DNA from: Desulfurivibrio dismutans | Lineage (GTDB): Bacteria; Desulfobacterota; Desulfobulbia; Desulfobulbales; Desulfurivibrionaceae | Assembly: GCF_029210385.1 (NCBI RefSeq) | Contig: NZ_JARGDQ010000002.1 | Location: 1 to 64,000, forward strand | Direction of reading: 5' to 3' | Length of the DNA stretch: 64,000 nucleotides | In this document: positions 58,343 to 64,000 of the stretch, piece by piece | Layout: each line of letters begins with the position of its first letter | Numbering within the stretch: position 1 is the first letter of the stretch | The notes under the pieces: generated by a model | Database searches by the model: none | The model's input: only the letters and a program-made list of their open reading frames with translations | Told to the model about the DNA's origin: nothing | Translations under genes and position numbers: made by a program

Positions 58343-60037
58343 ATGCAGAAAAAAATTTTAATCTTCTCGATCACCTGGTTGCTGCTGTTGTCGGCCCTGC
58401 CGGCTGCTACCCAGGCCGCGGATCGTTATTACCTGCTCGTTCAGGCCCGAGCCGCTCTTTCCCTGGGAGAGCAGGGGACCGCCATCGAGAAATACACGGA
58501 ATACATCGCCGCCCACCCGGCGATCACCGGCCGCAAAACCGCATCGTTTCGCAGAAATTCGCAATACTACCTGCGCAACCTGCTCATTGCCTACGGCGGC
58601 CTGATCGAGCAGCAGCAAGCCTTGGGACTATACGAACAAGCACGGCAGAATCTGGATCGTCTGCAGCAGGTTCGGCAGGATAATCAGTTCGGATCCAAAA
58701 ACCTTTACAACCTGGCCAAAATATATCGTGACCATGGCCGCACCCGGGAAGCGCACGCCGCCCTGCTGACCATTGTTGCCGACCAGCAGCGGGCTCCCCA
58801 AAAAACCAACAACAAGGTATTTGTCCGGGCCAGCGCCGAACTGGCGGAAATTCACCGGGAAGAAGACGACCAGCAAGCCCTTGCCGCAGTGCTTGACGCC
58901 GCCGTCAACGGCATTGAACTGTTTGGGCTCGATCTGAAGGATCGTTACCGGATAGGCCGATTGCTGCTGGATAATGGTGATCGTCCCAAGGGCGAAAAGA
59001 TTCTGCGCGACATGATCGAATCCATGACCCTGGATGATCTGGCCGCCGAGGAACACGCCCTGATCCGCGCTGTTTCAGCGTTATTGCGGCTCAGGGCGGC
59101 CGACAAGGAGACCACCGCCCAATTGCTTGCTGGTTTGGATCGCTTTGAGGGGGTTTATGAACTGGGCCTGCGCAATCAATATTCCCTGGCCATCGCCTGC
59201 CTCAACACCAGTCATCATCAAGCCCGTGGGATCCGGATGCTGGCCGAAATCAAAGATCGGTTCCCCGCCACCACCTATGCCCGCCGGGCGCTTTTCGTCC
59301 TGGGCCGTACAGCCGCAAGCGCTGAAGAGTGGGGCCAGGCCATGCACCATTACCAGGAATACATCGACCGCTACCCCGAACCGCGTTTTTTCTCATTGAA
59401 GGCGTATTCTCGCCTTATCGACAGCCAGTGGGCCAAACTCAAGGATCACGAGCTCATTCGGGCCGAATCCCGGCGCCTGGCCGATCTGGTCAACGATATC
59501 GCCGATTACGAAACCCAGTTGAACCTGGCCCGGGATCTCCGGGACAAGGGTTTCGATGAATTGGCGGCAGCCACCTTCAGTCTGGGGGAGGCCGCCGCCA
59601 GTGAGCAGTTGCGGCGGGAACAGCGGGCCGAAAAGCGGCTGCGAATCTTATGGAACCTGCAAAGATACGGCTATCCCTTGCAGCGATTTTCCCTGGTGGA
59701 GGAATCGGCCGCCGCGGCCCTGGAACTGATCGACGATCCCCGCAACACCTCTACGCGCGCCAAGGAAAGCACCAATTTTATCAAATCCCAGAGCCTGATC
59801 TGGCTGGGCCAGGCGCAACGGCGACAACAGCAACCTGATGCGGCCCGCAATGCTTTCGCGACTTTTCTCAGGGAGTTCCCCGACAGCCCGGACGCCGATT
59901 ATGTTCGTTTCAATCTGGCCGACATCCACGAAGAAGAAGGAGAAACTGCCTTGGCAGATGAACTCTACCGCCGAATTGAGACCGGAGTCTGGCGGGAGCG
60001 AGCGGAGCGCCGGCAACAGCGGGGGAACAGCCGATGA
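58343..60037 (+). CDS. Secreted TPR-repeat protein
   Basis: From the ATG at 58343 the product has 564 residues with a signal peptide (FSITWLLLLSALPAATQA) followed by repeated helical hairpins of TPR type: ALSLGEQGTAIEKYTEYIAAHP, AMHHYQEYIDRYPEP and QPDAARNAFATFLREFPDSPDADYVRFNLA. It resembles periplasmic scaffolds such as YbgF or BamD, but no family is certain. The stop overlaps the next gene by four bases. Confidence 0.75.
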   Translation: MQKKILIFSITWLLLLSALPAATQAADRYYLLVQARAALSLGEQGTAIEKYTEYIAAHPAITGRKTASFRRNSQYYLRNLLIAYGGLIEQQQALGLYEQARQNLDRLQQVRQDNQFGSKNLYNLAKIYRDHGRTREAHAALLTIVADQQRAPQKTNNKVFVRASAELAEIHREEDDQQALAAVLDAAVNGIELFGLDLKDRYRIGRLLLDNGDRPKGEKILRDMIESMTLDDLAAEEHALIRAVSALLRLRAADKETTAQLLAGLDRFEGVYELGLRNQYSLAIACLNTSHHQARGIRMLAEIKDRFPATTYARRALFVLGRTAASAEEWGQAMHHYQEYIDRYPEPRFFSLKAYSRLIDSQWAKLKDHELIRAESRRLADLVNDIADYETQLNLARDLRDKGFDELAAATFSLGEAAASEQLRREQRAEKRLRILWNLQRYGYPLQRFSLVEESAAAALELIDDPRNTSTRAKESTNFIKSQSLIWLGQAQRRQQQPDAARNAFATFLREFPDSPDADYVRFNLADIHEEEGETALADELYRRIETGVWRERAERRQQRGNSR

Positions 60038-61722
60038 AGTGGGCCAAATTTGCCCTGCAATTACTGCTTTTGCTGTTTCTTTTCGTTCCTGCCACCGCTG
60101 TCGCCTGGGAATGTTCGGCCTCCATCGCAGGACCGCATTGGGTAAAGATCGGGCGGACCATCACCTTAACGGCTGAAGGATTGCCGGCGGGTGGTTCTTA
60201 CAGCTGGTCCGCCACCCCGAATCTTTTTCCCCGTGGCTCCACGGCCACCCTGACCGGATATAAGCCCTCCACCTCCGATTACATCAGGGTGTCGATGCGC
60301 TACGCCACCCCCAAAGGCAACTCCTGCAGCGACACCAAGTGGATTTACGCCCACCCGGCCTGCGAAGTGCTGGTTTCCGGGCCGGGCCAGGCCGGGGTGG
60401 GGGAAGCGGTCAACCTGGGTGCCGCCGCCGATCCGTCTGATGGCGTTTTTGCCTGGAGGATCAGCTCGGGTAGCGGTAGCATTGCCGGTGATGGCCCCAA
60501 AGCAGTTTACATCGGCGATCAACCGGGGGAGGTGGAGATCGAGGTTGCCTACACCACCAGCGACGGGGCCGAAACTTGCAAGGGTTACCATCAACTCAGC
60601 ATTGTGGAGGAATGCTCATTGACCATTGACGGCCCCAGTGAGACCCCTTTGGGTGACACCATCGGCCTGCTGGCCACGGGAACTCCTGACGGCGGATCAT
60701 ACCAGTGGACGCCACTTACCGGCCTGACCCCAAGCGATGACCACCAAAGCGGAACGGCTTATTTCACCCCGGAAACCGCCGGGTTCCACGGGTTGCACTT
60801 GCAGTACACGACTACCAGCGGCGAGACGTGCCAGGACAGTTATCCGGTGGTGGCTTATAAACTGGAAAGCCTGACCCCCACAGCGGTCTGTTATGACTCC
60901 GGCACCACCCTCCAGCATTCTGATTTTGACCTTTTGACCATGCCGGCGGGCTATGAGAGCACGGTAACCTTTATCCCGGCAACGGTGACCACCTTATGGC
61001 GAACGGAGGAGGTAGAGGTAACCGGCTCGTGCAGCGACGGAGACAGCAACAATGCCGTTAGCACGGTTCTGGTGGTAAACAAGGACGTCAAACAAACGAC
61101 ATCAGTTGCCATCGAGATTCCGAACTATGTAAATGACGCCTTGGAGACAATCGGAGTCGGCGACGCCACCGACCTCAGGATGGCAACAGATTTCGAAAGA
61201 TACAGCGAATGCTGCTCCGGCACCAAAGTCGGCTCTTCCACCAGCGGGAGCGCGACAGCCGGGTTGCATATCGATGCCGGCCCGTTCACCATTGTCGGCA
61301 TACCCCTGCCGCCTAAGATCAAAGATTATGTCACTCTCGACGCCATGGCGGTAACGGTCACCGGCGGTACCGATGCAGAGATCAACGGCAATTACGATGC
61401 TTGTCAGGACTCCACCCAATGGAGCGGCTCCGGAGGTTTGGCGGCGACAATCGAAGTGGGTGGTGAGGTGAAAGCCCAAAGCCCTAATGAGGTTGTAGTT
61501 TTTAAAGGAAAACTTAGCGGAAAATCAGGCGTATCGCAAACACTAGAGGTTGAGTCGGCAGGTCTGCTTATTTCTGGTGAATGGTCTGGTTTAAATGTTT
61601 CCGGGACAATATCACTAAGATTGCGCCGAATGACTATAATTGAAGAATCTGTCCATAGATTCATGGTTGATAGAAAAGAGCTGTTGCCTGCTTATGTGTC
61701 ATTACCAGTTTTAAATGACTAA
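60034..61722 (+). CDS. Secreted protein with Ig/PKD-like repeats
   Basis: The 562-residue product has a signal peptide (LLLLLFLFVPATAVA) and at least three repeats of about 85 residues, each starting with a Cys (CSASIAGPHWVKIG, CEVLVSGPGQAGVGE, CSLTIDGPSETPLGD) and with a second Cys late in the repeat (GNSCSD, ETCKGY, ETCQDS); a disulfide per domain is likely. The repeats resemble bacterial Ig-like or PKD folds. The remaining half is unknown. Base composition falls from about 61490 on. The protein probably lies on the cell surface or in the periplasm. Confidence 0.7.
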   Translation: MKWAKFALQLLLLLFLFVPATAVAWECSASIAGPHWVKIGRTITLTAEGLPAGGSYSWSATPNLFPRGSTATLTGYKPSTSDYIRVSMRYATPKGNSCSDTKWIYAHPACEVLVSGPGQAGVGEAVNLGAAADPSDGVFAWRISSGSGSIAGDGPKAVYIGDQPGEVEIEVAYTTSDGAETCKGYHQLSIVEECSLTIDGPSETPLGDTIGLLATGTPDGGSYQWTPLTGLTPSDDHQSGTAYFTPETAGFHGLHLQYTTTSGETCQDSYPVVAYKLESLTPTAVCYDSGTTLQHSDFDLLTMPAGYESTVTFIPATVTTLWRTEEVEVTGSCSDGDSNNAVSTVLVVNKDVKQTTSVAIEIPNYVNDALETIGVGDATDLRMATDFERYSECCSGTKVGSSTSGSATAGLHIDAGPFTIVGIPLPPKIKDYVTLDAMAVTVTGGTDAEINGNYDACQDSTQWSGSGGLAATIEVGGEVKAQSPNEVVVFKGKLSGKSGVSQTLEVESAGLLISGEWSGLNVSGTISLRLRRMTIIEESVHRFMVDRKELLPAYVSLPVLND

Positions 61723-61738
61723 AATTTAGGAGATAAAA

Positions 61739-62539
61739 ATGGTAAAAAAAATTCTAATTTTATTTTTCGTATCATTGCATCCTATAGTATGTTATGCAAG
61801 CAATTATGATGACCCGATTAAGATAACCACCATAACAAGAACACAAGCCGATTACTTGTCGCCGGAAAATACTTTGTTTGCTGTACAGTCTTGTTTAGAG
61901 ACTCAAGATATGGATTGGTGTGACGAGCTTATGACCAATAAATCACTCGCTCGCGATATAAAACTTTTTCAGGAAGCAGGTATAGATCGTAGCGAAATGT
62001 TCCGGTTACAAAAAAGCGTTAAAGAATCATTTATAATTGACAAATTTGAATTCAAGGATGCTGTGGTTATTTTGGTTGAGGATCATGAACATAACGGCAG
62101 TGTTAATATCATACCGTCGACTTTTGTCAAAGAAGATGGATTATGGAGGTTAACAAATAAATATTCTGCCGACCAAGATCTCCATAAATATTTTTATTAT
62201 ATCCCCCCGCTTTTCTACGGCAAGGGGGGGCGCCCAACCGATGTGAACAAGTTTCTAGGCTACGCCCAGCCCACCGAGGCTCGAACCGAACTTGCTCCCG
62301 GAGCGAACAGCTATACTGTTCACGTTTATTATGGCCGAACTGTCGATCCGGCCACTTTTTCGGCGGAACTGAACCGGGAGGATATCAGCGCCCTGTTCTC
62401 TCCCGAGCCCTTCACCGACGAGGAGCTGGAAATTCCTCTCCAGCCGGGCCGCAACACCCTGGTGCTGTCCATCGAAGGGGGTCGCAATGATGGCAAAACG
62501 GCCCGGGATACCGATCGCCTGGTCTTTATCGTGCCGTGA
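61739..62539 (+). CDS. Secreted hypothetical protein, composite base composition
   Basis: The ATG follows TTAGGAG. The 266-residue product has a signal peptide (ILILFFVSLHPIVCYA). The first 160 residues are encoded by AT-rich DNA unlike the rest of the window; from about 62205 the DNA turns GC-rich again and the frame encodes a beta-rich domain (YTVHVYYGRTVDPATFSAEL, then GRNTLVLSIEGG). No family is recognised. It is last in the operon with the RT gene. Confidence 0.6.
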   Translation: MVKKILILFFVSLHPIVCYASNYDDPIKITTITRTQADYLSPENTLFAVQSCLETQDMDWCDELMTNKSLARDIKLFQEAGIDRSEMFRLQKSVKESFIIDKFEFKDAVVILVEDHEHNGSVNIIPSTFVKEDGLWRLTNKYSADQDLHKYFYYIPPLFYGKGGRPTDVNKFLGYAQPTEARTELAPGANSYTVHVYYGRTVDPATFSAELNREDISALFSPEPFTDEELEIPLQPGRNTLVLSIEGGRNDGKTARDTDRLVFIVP

Positions 62540-62582
62540 CACACGGAGATACTCTATATTGGGGTGGCTACGAAAGCCCCGG

Positions 62583-62653
62583 TTGGCGCAAAACTCTTAA
62601 TATGGTATGGTGCAAAAAACTTAACAAACCATATTAAGAGCTGGTGGCGCCAA
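62583..62653 (+). promoter_or_regulatory. Long inverted repeat over the fic start
   Basis: CTCTTAATATGGT (62594-62606) pairs perfectly with ACCATATTAAGAG (62628-62640), and TTGGCGC (62583-62589) with GCGCCAA (62647-62653). The right outer arm ends on the first base of the ATG at 62653. As DNA it could be an operator; as RNA it could hide the ribosome-binding site. Confidence 0.65.
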
Positions 62654-63600
62654 TGCCGTATTTGGACTCAAAAGCAACAAACCGTCTGGACGAGAAATTA
62701 TCCCTGTTGAATTCCTGTCGACCTTTCCCCGAGGCGGCGGTTAGAAAGCTTAAGGAGCAGTTCGGCTTGGAAATGACTTACAACTCCAACGCCATCGAGG
62801 GGAACAGCCTTACACTCAAGGAAACCTTTCTGGTCATAAGCGAAGGTCTGACCATCAAAGGTAAGCCACTCAAGGACCATCTTGAGGCGAAAAGTCACAC
62901 TGAAGCCCTGGAGTATTTATACGAATTAGTGGCCAAGGGCCGGGGCATCACGTTCTCGGAGCGCCTGATCAGGGAGTTCAATCAGATTGTGATGCGCGAT
63001 CTCGATAAAGAATGGTCCGGCCGGTACCGGAACAGCAACGTAATCATCGGCGGGGCCGATCATCAGCCGCCCGAAGCAATGGAGGTTCCCCGGTTGATGC
63101 GGGAACTGGTCGCTTGGGTACGGCGAAACAGGATGGTTCTGCACCCGGTTGAGCTGGCGGCCTTGTTGCACCACCGGCTTGCCCACATTCATCCTTTTTT
63201 TGACGGCAACGGCCGGACCTCCAGGCTGGTCATGAATGTTGTCTTGATGCAGGCCGGTTTTCCATTGGTGGTTATCCTGAAAACCGATCGAAAAAAATAC
63301 TACCGGACCCTGGCCGAGGCCGACCGGGATAATCATGGCCCCTTCGTACGCTTCATTGCCCAGGCGGTTTTTCGGTCACTCGATATCTATCTTAAAGTGC
63401 TCACCCCGGCCCGGAAGGCCGGGGAACGTTTCATCCCTTTAGCCGAGCTTGCCAAGCTCTCACCGTTTTCTCCCAAGTATCTCAATCTGTTGGCCCGCAC
63501 CGGCAAGCTTGAAGCCCATAAAGAGAGGCGCAACTGGTTGTCGTCGGAAGAGGCGCTCAAAAGGTATCTGGACAGCAGGGAGAGAAAGAGAAGAAGCTAA
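62653..63600 (+). CDS. Fic-domain protein with N-terminal inhibitory motif
   Basis: From the ATG at 62653 the product has 315 residues (a GTG lies nine bases upstream). The Fic core HPFFDGNGRTSR is at about residue 180, with the catalytic His. TYNSNAIEGNSL at about residue 45 is the (S/T)xxxE(G/N) inhibitory helix of class II Fic proteins. The C-terminal part contains a winged-helix-like LAELAKLSPFSPKYLNLLARTGKL. Fic enzymes transfer AMP or related groups to proteins. Confidence 0.93.
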   Translation: MPYLDSKATNRLDEKLSLLNSCRPFPEAAVRKLKEQFGLEMTYNSNAIEGNSLTLKETFLVISEGLTIKGKPLKDHLEAKSHTEALEYLYELVAKGRGITFSERLIREFNQIVMRDLDKEWSGRYRNSNVIIGGADHQPPEAMEVPRLMRELVAWVRRNRMVLHPVELAALLHHRLAHIHPFFDGNGRTSRLVMNVVLMQAGFPLVVILKTDRKKYYRTLAEADRDNHGPFVRFIAQAVFRSLDIYLKVLTPARKAGERFIPLAELAKLSPFSPKYLNLLARTGKLEAHKERRNWLSSEEALKRYLDSRERKRRS

Positions 63601-63687
63601 AGTTGCGCTCCGGGCTTCGGCGATTTGGCGGCAGCGACCAATCGGCAGGCTTGACGGTTACCGCCGGAACCGCTACGCTTAGTTGCC

Positions 63688-64000
63688 ATGGAGCCCAGAA
63701 TCTTCACCGCCAAATACCTGCTCAAGACCAACCCCTATTTCTTTGCGGTGCTCCGTGAGGCCCAGGATCTGGAAAGCGCGCGCGGGCGTTTGCTGCAACT
63801 GGTTGACCGGTGTGAAGCCCGCAGCGGCGGCAAAGAACTGGGGCAGGGGCAGGACGCCGGCATCCGGGCCCGCGTCCGCGACTGCGCTGGCGTCCTGCGT
63901 TCGATGATCAAACCGGACGCGGAGGAAGCGGCGGGATTCAGTGTGGCGCAAGCCCTGTGGGATATCGCCCGCCATCAGCCCCGGCCGGAACTGACCCCGG
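63688..64000 (+). CDS. Unknown protein, cut by window edge
   Basis: The ATG at 63688 opens a frame that runs to the end of the window (104 codons): MEPRIFTAKYLLKTNPYFFA, a helical stretch, then a Gly/Gln-rich turn and a second helical part. No family is recognised. A TTGACG/TACGCT pair at 63651-63679 with 17-bp spacing lies too close to the ATG to be the promoter unless the transcript is almost leaderless. Confidence 0.5.
   Translation, partial: MEPRIFTAKYLLKTNPYFFAVLREAQDLESARGRLLQLVDRCEARSGGKELGQGQDAGIRARVRDCAGVLRSMIKPDAEEAAGFSVAQALWDIARHQPRPELTP

Noticed and set aside
1-64000. tRNA, rRNA genes and CRISPR arrays
   Set aside because: Reading for T-arm sequences, rRNA signatures and regularly spaced direct repeats found none.

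Overview
The window looks like chromosome of a GC-rich, Gram-negative, anaerobic sulfur-metabolising bacterium of the Desulfobacterota, plausibly near Desulfurivibrio or the Desulfobulbales. The placement is inferred from gene content, not from a marker gene: multihaem cytochromes, a sulfide:quinone oxidoreductase-like protein, DsrE and rhodanese proteins, a TGA-encoded selenocysteine, and an LptD/type II secretion outer membrane.

Layout. (1) 1-1,080: the end of a HigBA toxin-antitoxin pair and the decayed 3' end (domains V and VI) of a group II intron. (2) 1,083-9,860, minus strand: an apparent extracellular electron transfer locus with four multihaem cytochromes (37 CXXCH plus one CX3CH motif), an outer-membrane beta-barrel, a CHRD protein and a thioredoxin-TPR protein; a good sigma70-type promoter lies at 9,830-9,858. 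(3) 9,880-21,655, minus strand: a complete type II secretion operon in the order C-D-E-F-I-J-K-L-M-N-G-H. A dispersed palindromic repeat sits between gspF and gspI and is translated inside the leader of gspK. (4) 21,800-43,400: housekeeping and envelope genes (mltB, DHH phosphoesterase, lptD, ilvD, radical SAM, rng, mltG, lon, ATP-grasp, LbetaH, uspA, dinG, polyprenyl synthase, yibQ-like).

(5) 43,500-56,050, plus strand: a sulfur/persulfide region. It has a BigR/SqrR/YgaV-like ArsR repressor, a candidate structured RNA, a truncated cytochrome abutting a headless histidine kinase, a receiver-wHTH regulator, a DsrE-family selenoprotein with an obvious bacterial SECIS hairpin, an SQR-like flavoprotein, a second ArsR, a second possible selenoprotein, a J-domain protein, a tandem rhodanese, an RND/MMPL exporter with a LolA-like partner, an outer-membrane barrel and a DUF2892 protein. 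The dsrE and rhodanese promoters share the same architecture, with an AT-rich operator-like element over the -10 box.

(6) 56,100-62,540, plus strand: a retron-type reverse transcriptase of the long myxobacterial kind, overlapping a secreted nucleosidase-fold gene and followed by secreted TPR, Ig-like and hypothetical proteins; the last two lie partly in an AT-rich block. (7) 62,580-64,000: a Fic protein whose start lies in a long inverted repeat, and a truncated gene at the edge.

The points most worth checking are the DsrE selenoprotein, the retron RT locus with its possible msr-msd, the shared persulfide-type promoter, and the palindromic repeat family that enters coding sequence.
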